A stretch of DNA of 64,000 nucleotides from the NCBI GenBank assembly GCA_020024105.1, contig JAHHUH010000006.1:1-64000 (forward strand), read 5' to 3'. Below are positions 17,570-24,268 of the stretch, piece after piece. This stretch comes from Phascolarctobacterium sp. Its GTDB lineage: Bacteria > Bacillota > Negativicutes > Acidaminococcales > Acidaminococcaceae. Under the pieces are notes generated by a model. It was not told the DNA's origin and did no database searches. It saw only the letters and a list, made by a program, of their open reading frames with translations. A program made the translations under genes and the position numbers. How positions within the stretch are numbered: position 1 is the first letter of the stretch; every line of letters starts with the position of its first letter.

Positions 17570-17611
17570 AGCCCCCATAGGCATATTCAGCAGAATACAG
17601 CTATGGGGGCT
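17570..17611 (-). terminator. Large inverted repeat after the YvrJ operon
   Basis: AGCCCCCATAG / CTATGGGGGCT, an 11-bp perfect stem, encloses a further small stem TATTC-AGCA-GAATA. No T-run follows on either strand, so it may be an mRNA 3' end stabiliser or a rho-type end rather than a classical terminator. Confidence 0.5.
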
Positions 17612-17636
17612 GTTAAGAAATATTTAGTTACCGGTC

Positions 17637-17795
17637 TTAGACGAGCCTGCCCTGCCCTTTAATGCTCTGGGCCAGCTCCTGGATATTGGCGGACAAGGTA
17701 TCCAGCTTGCGCTCCATCCGCAGGAGCAGGTACCAGCTGAGGATTATGGGAAAGCCATAATTAGTGACAGCGGCAAGTAATTCCTGCATTTCCAT
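17637..17795 (-). CDS. YvrJ-family small membrane protein
   Basis: A 52-residue protein: a short N-terminal segment, one transmembrane helix (NYGFPIILSWYLLLRM) and a charged helical tail (ERKLDTLSANIQELAQSIKG). This is the signature of the YvrJ family (PF12841), whose members are 45-60 residues and usually lie beside DUF2922 and DUF1659 genes, as here. It starts ten bases after the DUF2922 stop, with no clear Shine-Dalgarno of its own, so coupling is likely. The layout resembles holin-like or membrane-anchor peptides, but no function is established. Confidence 0.8.
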   Translation of the reverse strand: MEMQELLAAVTNYGFPIILSWYLLLRMERKLDTLSANIQELAQSIKGQGRLV

Positions 17796-17805
17796 CAGGA
17801 GCTGC

Positions 17806-18018
17806 TTATTCCAGGACGGTTACGTCAGTGGTGCGGATACGTGCTTCCACAGGGGCCTTGAGGGCAGCACCTTGAACACCAAAGGCCTGGGAGTCCAGGA
17901 CGGCCTGCATAGCCTGGTCGGCCTGCTCCTTGTTCACATCCTCACGGGGATTAGCTACGGTTAAGGTTTTTTTGGCACCAGCAGCGGTGGCAAATACTAA
18001 TTCTAATTTCTTTTCCAT
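17806..18018 (-). CDS. DUF2922 family protein
   Basis: A 70-residue protein of the DUF2922 family: KKLELVFATAAGAKKTLTVANPRED at the start (given in two parts: KKLELVFAT and KKTLTVANPRED), then a helix VNKEQADQAMQAVLDSQAF and a C-terminal strand pair ending RIRTTDVTVLE. The ATG at 18018 is chosen, seven codons inside the longest frame, for AAGGAAG at eight bases. Members are small alpha-beta proteins of unknown function that nearly always pair with DUF1659 genes, as here (45 bases upstream). The two look like distant relatives of each other. Confidence 0.85.
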   Translation of the reverse strand: MEKKLELVFATAAGAKKTLTVANPREDVNKEQADQAMQAVLDSQAFGVQGAALKAPVEARIRTTDVTVLE

Positions 18019-18062
18019 CCTTCTACTTCCTTTCTTCACACAAGCTCATTACACTGGCAGGC

Positions 18063-18290
18063 TTAGGCACCTACGTTCAATTCCTTCTTTTCGGTGTAGC
18101 AGATGCTGTCCACATCCTCGGTCATCAGGCCTCCCAGGGCTTGACCGGCGGCATGGAGCTGGTCTAGGCTGGCCTCGGGATTGATATTATTATAGCTGCG
18201 GGCCTTGGTCTTGGCCTCGCCGCTATCATCCATTCCCAGCACTACATTAATGTTTAAGGCTCTTTTCAATACTTTGGCAGATACAGTCAT
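18063..18290 (-). CDS. DUF1659 family protein
   Basis: A 75-residue protein of the DUF1659 family, with the N-terminal strand VLKRALNINVVLGMD, the conserved RSYNNINPEASLDQLHAAGQ segment (an S-x-N-x-I-x-P-x-A-x-x-D pattern) and a short C-terminal strand. Function unknown. It lies 14 bases after an amidase gene and 44 before DUF2922, with AAAGGAGC before its ATG. Consistent spacing in one operon argues that amidase, DUF1659, DUF2922 and YvrJ act together. Confidence 0.85.
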   Translation of the reverse strand: MTVSAKVLKRALNINVVLGMDDSGEAKTKARSYNNINPEASLDQLHAAGQALGGLMTEDVDSICYTEKKELNVGA

Positions 18291-18304
18291 GCTTCATGCT
18301 CCTT

Positions 18305-18913
18305 TCATGCACAGCGGGTTGGTTGGGCAGCGTCCTTAAATAAGGGCAGCTGCCGATACAGGAAATGCTCGCGATACTGTAGCGCCCGCTCCCGCAGCAG
18401 TACGCCACCTAGACGTAGCCGGTGCTCCTCCAGGCTGTCGGGCAGGTACCATAAATCCCAACGCATGTCCGGATCACCGCTACCAGGACCATAACCATCC
18501 TCACAGGCAATTTCCGCATGGGTCTTGACCGTGTCATAGGCTAAGGGCAGCCCCAGGGCATAGGTCAGAATGGCAATTACCTGGGCTAGCGTAGCTATCT
18601 GCTGCTCCGTGGGCGGTTCCCCTCCCAGATGCACCTTCCCGGAGGCCTGGCAGCTGGCCTGGTAGCCACAGCACAGGGTAATCCCCAGGGTATCGGTATT
18701 CCGCAGATAGGTATGCTGCTTAAATTCCGTCAGCTTGGTACAGGTCTGGTAAATCGTTCCGTCCCTGTCAATATTGATATGGTAATCGTCATAGGCCTGG
18801 CCGTAATGTCCTGCTGTCCAGTGCAGGTAGAGGCATTTCAGCCGCCCCCTGGCCTGACAGCCGAGAATGTACAGCTGCCGGTGGCTGATGGTTAGTGGTG
18901 TTGGTACTAACAT
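18305..18913 (-). CDS. N-acetylmuramoyl-L-alanine amidase (Amidase_2 domain)
   Basis: Zinc amidase that cleaves the bond between muramic acid and L-alanine of peptidoglycan; 202 residues from the ATG at 18913, which has AAAGGACG eight bases upstream. Zn-binding features are LHWTAGHYG (first His), KTHAEIACEDGYGPGSGDPDMRWD (second His and Asp, here noted as KTHAEIA and GDPDMRWD) and LGITLCCG. There is no signal peptide, so release would need another route such as a holin; the downstream YvrJ-type membrane peptide is a candidate partner. The gene heads a four-gene operon. It may be a relic of a prophage lysis cassette or part of an independent system. Confidence 0.85.
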   Translation of the reverse strand: MLVPTPLTISHRQLYILGCQARGRLKCLYLHWTAGHYGQAYDDYHINIDRDGTIYQTCTKLTEFKQHTYLRNTDTLGITLCCGYQASCQASGKVHLGGEPPTEQQIATLAQVIAILTYALGLPLAYDTVKTHAEIACEDGYGPGSGDPDMRWDLWYLPDSLEEHRLRLGGVLLRERALQYREHFLYRQLPLFKDAAQPTRCA

Positions 18914-19217
18914 CTGTATCACGTCCTTTCACTCTCTAAATGGGGCCTAGGAGTCTGAAGACGACAGGAACTTTATGAAAAATTTGTGAATTATGAGATT
19001 TTTCTGTATTTCTCTTAGCATTTTCAGGTTTCAGGCCATCAGATGGGATTATTTTTTCCGCTAATATCTGTTATAATTTACGTATTGTTTCCAATTGATA
19101 GAATATTTAAATTATAAGCCTATTCTACTCTTGGAGCTTTGAGCACGCCCTCCCTAAGCCTTGCACTGGAAAGGCTTCCGAGAAAATTTTGTGGTGTTTG
19201 AGAAAGGAATGAAGTCA
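18914..19217. promoter_or_regulatory. Divergent intergenic region between amidase operon and XRE gene
   Basis: About 300 bases, AT-rich towards 18960-19110, and the only place for the promoters of the leftward amidase operon and the rightward regulator pair. I see no strong -35/-10 match I would defend. TTATAATTTACG near 19073 resembles a -10 region for the rightward gene. Confidence 0.4.
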
Positions 19218-19463
19218 ATGAACGAAGAGACTTTAAATCTTCATTTTAACTACTCTCAAAAGATTCTGGCCGCTACCCTAAAGGATTTACGGCTACAGGA
19301 AAATTTAACCCAGGAGGAGCTGGCCCTGGAGCTGGGCATTTCGCGGACCGAGGTACAGACCCTTGAAAATGCCCACGGTAATCCCAGCTTCACCTTTTTA
19401 GTCCGCTTATACAAGCGGTTGGGTAAGAAGCATTATATTCTGGATATAATGTTTACCCCATAA
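19218..19463 (+). CDS. XRE-family helix-turn-helix protein 1
   Basis: An 81-residue DNA-binding protein. The HTH lies at about residues 26-50: ENLTQEELALELGISRTEVQ followed by TLENAHGNPSF. AAAGGA nine bases before the ATG at 19218 supports this start over upstream ATGs. Length allows only a single DNA-binding domain. It is followed 73 bases later by another XRE-type gene on the same strand. Possible roles are an antitoxin-like or prophage-like repressor; the divergent amidase operon is a possible target. Confidence 0.75.
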   Translation: MNEETLNLHFNYSQKILAATLKDLRLQENLTQEELALELGISRTEVQTLENAHGNPSFTFLVRLYKRLGKKHYILDIMFTP

Positions 19464-19536
19464 GCTGCTTGACACTCTCACGTAAAAGAACAGCGCCCCA
19501 CCATTGGGACGGTGCGTTGACAAGGGAGGTGAAAAT

Positions 19537-19782
19537 ATGCAGCAGGAAACAAACTTTCCCATGGAGCTTCATACCCTAGGCGAATATATCCGGCATAGGC
19601 GCAAGGCGCTGGCTATCAGTCAGGAGGCTTTGGCCAGCAGCCTGGGTATTGGTCTTACTACGCTGGCAGGTATTGAAGCGGGTACCAGAAATGTTACCCT
19701 GTACAATATAGAAAAAATCTTTTTCGGACTCTTCTCCTTAGAAAGCTCTGCCTCTAAGGACAAGTCCCTTCCACGCAGATAA
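19537..19782 (+). CDS. XRE-family helix-turn-helix protein 2
   Basis: An 81-residue protein with a clear HTH: YIRHRRKALAISQEALASSL and GIGLTTLAGIEAGTRNVTL, reminiscent of HipB-like regulators. AGGGAGGTGAAAAT sits directly before the ATG at 19537, a very strong site. The two XRE genes are unlike in sequence but similar in size and lie in tandem. A terminator follows 16 bases after the stop. No HipA-like partner is present. Target unknown. Confidence 0.8.
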   Translation: MQQETNFPMELHTLGEYIRHRRKALAISQEALASSLGIGLTTLAGIEAGTRNVTLYNIEKIFFGLFSLESSASKDKSLPRR

Positions 19783-19798
19783 TCCCCCTGCACCTAAG

Positions 19799-19835
19799 AT
19801 GGCAGCTGAATTAGACAGCTGCCATTACTATTTTT
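19799..19835 (+). terminator. Terminator after XRE gene 2
   Basis: Ten-bp stem ATGGCAGCTG / CAGCTGCCAT with a seven-base loop, then TACTATTTTT. Confidence 0.8.
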
Positions 19836-20239
19836 AGGTGTCCTCACCAGGCTCATTATATGGAGGTGGTCTTTAGCGGTAGCCCATGCTACACTGGGAC
19901 CATCTTCTCTTTCGCTTTTTCTTTTTTTATTTTTTTCTTTTTCCCTTTCATCTTCTCGCCTCTATCAAGATAACGCGTAGCGTTATCCTCCTTGTTCCCA
20001 GAATAGTATAAGCTACTACTAGGAGTCTGCTCCCGTTCTCCCACTAGGCTTTAGCCAGGCTTGGACGGGACTGGGTCCGGCAGTGACTAAGGTTTAAAGG
20101 CTCAAATAGCTATTAACCCCTGGGTAGCGTAGGGTAGAGCCTAGGCCTATAGATTCCCTACGAGCAGCAGTATTAGCCCTGGAGGGACTTGACGGCACAG
20201 GAAGATGAGGGTGTTTTTAGCAGACTGGAGGCTGGTTCA
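19836..20239. other. Non-coding stretch with polypyrimidine tract and palindrome
   Basis: About 400 bases with frequent stops in all frames. A near-pure C/T run covers roughly 19906-19963. It is followed by GATAACGC-GTA-GCGTTATC at 19969-19987, a perfect 8-bp dyad that could be an operator or small-RNA stem. The rest has many TAG triplets and no gene that I recognise. Confidence 0.45.
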
Positions 20240-20587
20240 ATGTGTAAAGAAATGGTTAAGCTAGAAACTGCAATAGCAGGAGCAGTCAGGGTCAAGAAGC
20301 TGCAGGACAGCTGGGGCCGACAGGTCAGACAGATCCGGCTAGCCCTTAATTTAACGCCCCATGCCTTTGCCGATAAGCTAAGGCTGTCCATGAATGGGCT
20401 CAAGAAGGTGGAGGATGGTCGGGCCTCCTACACCCTATGCTTTAAGGCCCAGCGGGGTTTAAGACTGCTGCTGGCAGAAAGGATGGCCCTGAAAATGACC
20501 CGGCTCCCCAAGCCACCTCACCCGAAAAAGAAGCCCTCCCAGACAGCCAAATCAACAGAGGATCAGCAGCATAAACCGAAATCGTGA
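20240..20587 (+). CDS. Putative HTH-type DNA-binding protein 3
   Basis: A 115-residue basic protein whose middle reads as a degenerate XRE helix-turn-helix: VRQIRLALNLTPHAFADKLRL then SMNGLKKVEDGRASY. The C-terminal 30 residues are low-complexity, proline- and lysine-rich (LPKPPHPKKKPSQTAK). The ATG at 20240 has GGAGG eight bases before it; a longer frame begins with TTG 51 bases upstream but has poor spacing. Distantly similar in layout to the two XRE genes upstream. Probably expressed, but less certain than they are. Confidence 0.55.
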   Translation: MCKEMVKLETAIAGAVRVKKLQDSWGRQVRQIRLALNLTPHAFADKLRLSMNGLKKVEDGRASYTLCFKAQRGLRLLLAERMALKMTRLPKPPHPKKKPSQTAKSTEDQQHKPKS

Positions 20588-20627
20588 AGTATTTGTAAAT
20601 AATTCCTATTTCGCTTGCTATCTTGTA

Positions 20628-20710
20628 AAGATAGTTGTATTCTATAAGTGGGGTTGGACCCCAATGCATCCTTCCCAGTGTGCATGGTCTCTCCCTGAAA
20701 AAACTATCTT
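20628..20710 (+). ncRNA. Candidate three-way-junction RNA element
   Basis: A closing stem AAGATAGTT (20628-20636) / AACTATCTT (20702-20710) encloses two hairpins: TGGGG-TTGGA-CCCCA (20649-20663) and ATGCA/TGCAT (20664-20685). This is riboswitch-like or sRNA-like architecture, yet no gene follows. I do not recognise it as a named RNA class. Confidence 0.4.
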
Positions 20711-20715
20711 CTAAA

Positions 20716-20738
20716 ACCAGCAGTGCTAAGCTGCTGGT
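20716..20738 (+). other. Hairpin downstream of the candidate RNA
   Basis: Eight-bp perfect stem ACCAGCAG / CTGCTGGT with a seven-base loop, without a T-run. It lies between the three-way-junction element and a terminator. Confidence 0.5.
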
Positions 20739-20747
20739 ACGACACTC

Positions 20748-20776
20748 AGGCTCATCCGTCATGGATGGGCCTTTTC
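20748..20776 (+). terminator. Terminator, first of two
   Basis: Stem AGGCTCATCC / GGATGGGCCT (one G-T wobble) followed by TTTCTTA. Confidence 0.65.
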
Positions 20777-20791
20777 TTATGCCTAAAAATA

Positions 20792-20832
20792 AACTCTCCA
20801 TGCACCCTTTAGCAGGTGTGGAGAGTTTTTTA
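20792..20832 (+). terminator. Terminator, second of two
   Basis: Two-part stem, AACTCTC / GAGAGTT with inner CACC / GGTG, followed by TTTTTTAT. With the preceding one it ends the transcript of HTH gene 3 or of the RNA locus. Confidence 0.8.
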
Positions 20833-21458
20833 TGAGGTAGATATTTAAGGAACTAGTCCTGACAGCTCCGCTAAGGGGCCCCAGCAGGGAGCAGGAGGCA
20901 CAAGAGATATGCACTAGCCGTAAGTGGCTTTATTCTCTGTAAAAGGCAATTCAGAGGGTTTTAAGGAGCTTGGGCTATTTGTATCTTCCTATGCTGCTAC
21001 CCCAGCAGGACAGCAGGAAAAGGGCTGATCTAAGCAAGCAGAAGCAGGAGACTACCAAGGAGCAGCAAGGAAAAACTACTTAAAATCACCCATATAATGA
21101 GCTTTAGAAAGCACCCTCCTCCCCTAGCCGAACAGCCCCTAAAAATGGCAGCTAGCCTGCTATCGGAGAGAATACAGCTGCCGAATACGATAAAACTGCT
21201 GGCAGGAGCAGCCCAAAAGGCTGTATTTGATAACGCAGGCTCTGGAAAAGGACGGTGAAAAGGAAAATTTATGGGCAAAATCACCCATATAGTGAGCTTT
21301 TGGGAAAGCCTGGTAGCGCTAAAACAGTGGCATGTGGTCAAAAATTGGAGAAAATGGACTTTTACAAATAGAGCTTTGGACCGGTTAAATATAAAAAAGG
21401 ACACAAACAGAATTATACAAATTCTATCCGTGTCCATAATCCATTATAAAAGCTTCTT
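20833..21458. repeat. Non-coding stretch with imperfect direct repeat
   Basis: About 625 bases. A roughly 31-base imperfect direct repeat, AAAATCACCCATATA then TGAGCTTT then GAAAGC, occurs at 21082-21112 and 21277-21309. The second copy lies in a dyad TATGGG / CCCATA. A nested inverted repeat GGACAC / GTGTCC with AGAATT / AATTCT inside lies at about 21400-21437. A 63-codon frame from 21271 with AAAGGA upstream is possible but crosses these repeats and resembles nothing known. Confidence 0.4.
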
Positions 21459-21608
21459 TTAGCCCTTGCAATCGTTCTTCCAACGCTTATACGCTTCTGG
21501 CATACATACTGCGCAAGGACGGTAGCCTGCGGCAATAGCCGTAGCCTCATCCTTAAAGAACACTCTGTACTTTACATAATGTCCAGCGGCAATAAGTATC
21601 TTTGACAT
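21459..21608 (-). pseudogene. Ada-type zinc-binding domain remnant
   Basis: A 49-codon frame whose middle, YRVFFKDEATAIAAGYRPC followed by AVCMPEAYKRW, is the C-terminal half of the metal-binding domain found in Ada and in small secreted or membrane proteins. Full domains have four Cys; only the second CxxC pair (PCAVC) is left, the first pair is missing, and there is no Shine-Dalgarno before the ATG. It abuts the AT-rich subtilase/ATPase island, so it is probably a gene truncated when that island arrived or rearranged. Confidence 0.65.
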
Positions 21609-21637
21609 GCAAAATTGAAACTAACAATAGAATTTTT

Positions 21638-21669
21638 ATATATTAGACAATAATTTTAGTCTAATATAT
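21638..21669. repeat. Inverted repeat downstream of the subtilase gene
   Basis: ATATATTAGAC / GTCTAATATAT, an 11-bp perfect stem with a ten-base loop, 54 bases past the subtilase stop. No T-run follows. It may be a weak transcription end or a protein site at the island edge. Confidence 0.5.
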
Positions 21670-21722
21670 TCAAAATTGATATCGTAATAGAACGACATTA
21701 TACCTTATTTAAAGTATAAAAT

Positions 21723-24245
21723 TTATTTTATTTTAATTCTAGGTTGAACTCTATTAACGGCTTTAATCTTGACGTTATTTCTAATACGATTATACAAATC
21801 TATTTTTTCCTTAGAAGCATATTTAAATGTTACACATACGGCGTAGTCCTGTTCTTCATTTTGTTCAGCATATTTAAATCGTTCTTTACCTGTCACCATC
21901 AAATAAATATATGGTTCCTCTAAACTCTCATCCCATAAAAGATCCGATCCTCCCATAGGACCTTTATCCCAACGCATCTGTTGTAAGGTAGATTTTTGTA
22001 ATACTGTACTGCCAGGATGAAAATCTTTAATTTTATATCTATCTGGCAAACTATCAAGTACACTTCCTGCATTATCTCCAGATTCTCTTTTGGCTTTATA
22101 TTTTGCAAGTGTTTCATTATCGATTCTACGAAAAACTTCAATCCATAAATTATTTGCTAAATATTCTTTACGTTCTATTTTAGTAACAGGATTGTAAGCT
22201 AAACTTATAACTATAGACTTCGCTGCTTTTATTGTCAAAAATTCTTTTGGTACAGGAATTTTATACAAATGATAGTCTCTTAAAAATAATCTATCTTCAG
22301 CTATTAATGTTACTGATTTATCTGTAGAGAAAAATAAATTATCTGTAATCTTTCCATACCCATATAAACGCAATAACCTATCTTGTTTAGGGTTTTTGTT
22401 ACCTTGATAATAAATATCTTTAGACTCACTTCCCCATTCTTGCATCATTTTTGAACAACTTGCCGAATTCGCAAGCATCGCTCTTATTAAATTCGCGGAA
22501 GGCTTTCTTTCAAGATGTTTTTCTAAAGAGCGTTCCATTCTAGCTGCTACGTGTGTAATATGAGGTGCTGAAAAACTTGTACCACAAACACCTTTAAATA
22601 TCTTATCCGTGTGATTACTCAAGGTAGGTTCTAAAATTCCTTTATTAGTTATATCCCAATTGTTATTATGTAGCGCATACTGTCTTACAGCAAAATTACC
22701 CCCATAATCAACAAATTCTGGTTTTATTGATTTATTTATTCCATGTCCAATTCTTGTGAAAGCAGATAAATGATCTTGCAAGCCTGCAGAAATAGATAAC
22801 ATTGGCATTATAGTAGACGGTTCAGAAAAACGAGTAATAGAACCTACCGTTATACTTAAAGCAGAAGTAGCTGGATCTATGAGTGCATTATCCGGTGCAA
22901 ATAACTGATCTCTTACATTCTGCATCAATTCTTCTCTTGATGTAAATTCAGGAACCTTAACAGACGAATTATTCCCTATGCTTACGATAATTACTATATC
23001 TAATTTTCTTGATAGATCATCTAACATACTTGCACATGGGAACTGCCTTCCACCGTAGTATATATTATTAAGATTTCCAACTGATAAATTAAATATCCTG
23101 CAACCATACTCTTTATAAAAGTATTCAATGGCCTCTTTAACTAATTCTTCCGGCCGCTTATCACTTCTAAATTCTGTATATGTTTTTGCTTTGTCATGCA
23201 TAATTTTCCCATTATAAACACGCACAAGCGGCTTAAATATTCTACTTTCAATAGATTTTGTGAAATCACCGTAAGCCACGATTCCGGCAACTGCTGTTCC
23301 ATGGCCATTCTTGTCAGTAGTGGTATTTTCTTCTTCATCAAAATCTTGCTCTGCTATAATCACTGTTTTCAGTAATGGATTTGCAGAAAAAATTCCAGAA
23401 TCCAATACAGCAGCCGCAGGGGCCTCATCATTTAGATTATCTTGTACAATTGGCTCATAATTATTATCATACAATTTGTAATGTTCTGTTTCTATATCGT
23501 TGAAAGGCAATTCGACAGAACTTACAATATCCATATCCAATAAAGCATTTAGTGTGAATTCATTTACCTTAGCCTTTCCAAGTAACAAACTAGGTATTTC
23601 AAACAAATCTCCTAATAACTTATTTTCATCCGTACTTAGTATCTTTTTTATTTGTCTTTCTATTTCAAATTTTTTTCTTGATTCGTTGTTATACCAAATA
23701 TCAATATTTACTTTAAAATATCTATCTAAACTTCCCTCATTCATAGACTGTCTTAACTTTTTTCCAATTCTATCTTCTCTATTAATACATCTAACAGTTT
23801 CGATAGAATTAAATAAATCTCTCCTTTTGGCATAAGTTAAAACAGTTTCTTCACGACTATCTTCTTTCCAAAGTTCTCGTTCCTTATTGAATAATTCTAT
23901 TGACTTTTTATTTTCAAATTGTATTGTTAATTTTGTCTTACTGCCATTATCACAGTAAATTTCTTCTACTAAATAAGCAGAAAACCTGTCAAGTAATACT
24001 TCTAATAATTCTCCAGGTAAAGCTTCTGCAGACATCTCTATTACCATCAAACTATCTGTGTTTATGCCTAAAAGCCTTCTATTATTTAAAATTTTTTCTG
24101 TTGCCTCTTCCAATTCTTTACCTAGTTTTGCTCCATGCTTCTGTCTATCACGTAACGGCGGCTTTGGTGCGTTTGGATTTGAATGTCCCTTGTATTGATA
24201 ATCTTTTTCTTCTCGTTCAATTTGAATATGCTTATATATATCCAT
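21723..24245 (-). CDS. Subtilisin-like (S8) serine protease, IetS-like
   Basis: An 840-residue cytoplasmic subtilase with no signal peptide. The catalytic triad is visible: Asp282 in AAVLDSGIF, His315 in KNGHGTAVAGIVAYG, Ser557 in CGTSFSAPH; Asn425 in VSIGNN fits the oxyanion site. An N-terminal region of about 270 residues and a long C-terminal region have no domain I recognise. The gene lies 23 bases after an AAA ATPase gene with AGGAGGGAAAT before its ATG. This protease plus AAA ATPase pair is the layout of IetAS, known from Agrobacterium Ti plasmid stability and later reported as phage defence. The DNA is clearly more AT-rich than the flanks, indicating transfer. Confidence 0.85.
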   Translation of the reverse strand: MDIYKHIQIEREEKDYQYKGHSNPNAPKPPLRDRQKHGAKLGKELEEATEKILNNRRLLGINTDSLMVIEMSAEALPGELLEVLLDRFSAYLVEEIYCDNGSKTKLTIQFENKKSIELFNKERELWKEDSREETVLTYAKRRDLFNSIETVRCINREDRIGKKLRQSMNEGSLDRYFKVNIDIWYNNESRKKFEIERQIKKILSTDENKLLGDLFEIPSLLLGKAKVNEFTLNALLDMDIVSSVELPFNDIETEHYKLYDNNYEPIVQDNLNDEAPAAAVLDSGIFSANPLLKTVIIAEQDFDEEENTTTDKNGHGTAVAGIVAYGDFTKSIESRIFKPLVRVYNGKIMHDKAKTYTEFRSDKRPEELVKEAIEYFYKEYGCRIFNLSVGNLNNIYYGGRQFPCASMLDDLSRKLDIVIIVSIGNNSSVKVPEFTSREELMQNVRDQLFAPDNALIDPATSALSITVGSITRFSEPSTIMPMLSISAGLQDHLSAFTRIGHGINKSIKPEFVDYGGNFAVRQYALHNNNWDITNKGILEPTLSNHTDKIFKGVCGTSFSAPHITHVAARMERSLEKHLERKPSANLIRAMLANSASCSKMMQEWGSESKDIYYQGNKNPKQDRLLRLYGYGKITDNLFFSTDKSVTLIAEDRLFLRDYHLYKIPVPKEFLTIKAAKSIVISLAYNPVTKIERKEYLANNLWIEVFRRIDNETLAKYKAKRESGDNAGSVLDSLPDRYKIKDFHPGSTVLQKSTLQQMRWDKGPMGGSDLLWDESLEEPYIYLMVTGKERFKYAEQNEEQDYAVCVTFKYASKEKIDLYNRIRNNVKIKAVNRVQPRIKIK

Positions 24246-24268
24246 ATTTCCCTCCTATATTATTAGTA

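Noticed and set aside
20050..20240. TAG-rich segment before HTH gene 3 as a possible coding remnant
   Set aside because: Stops are frequent in every frame, and no protein-like segment is visible.
20442..20801. 119-codon leftward frame
   Set aside because: It lies across HTH gene 3, a structured RNA element and a terminator, with no protein-like conserved features.
21030..21437. 135-codon leftward frame
   Set aside because: Serine- and leucine-rich low-quality translation of repeat-containing DNA; no start signal.
21271..21462. 63-codon rightward frame with an acceptable ribosome binding site
   Set aside because: Overlaps a direct repeat and nested inverted repeat, no known family, and the end runs into the Ada-domain remnant on the other strand.
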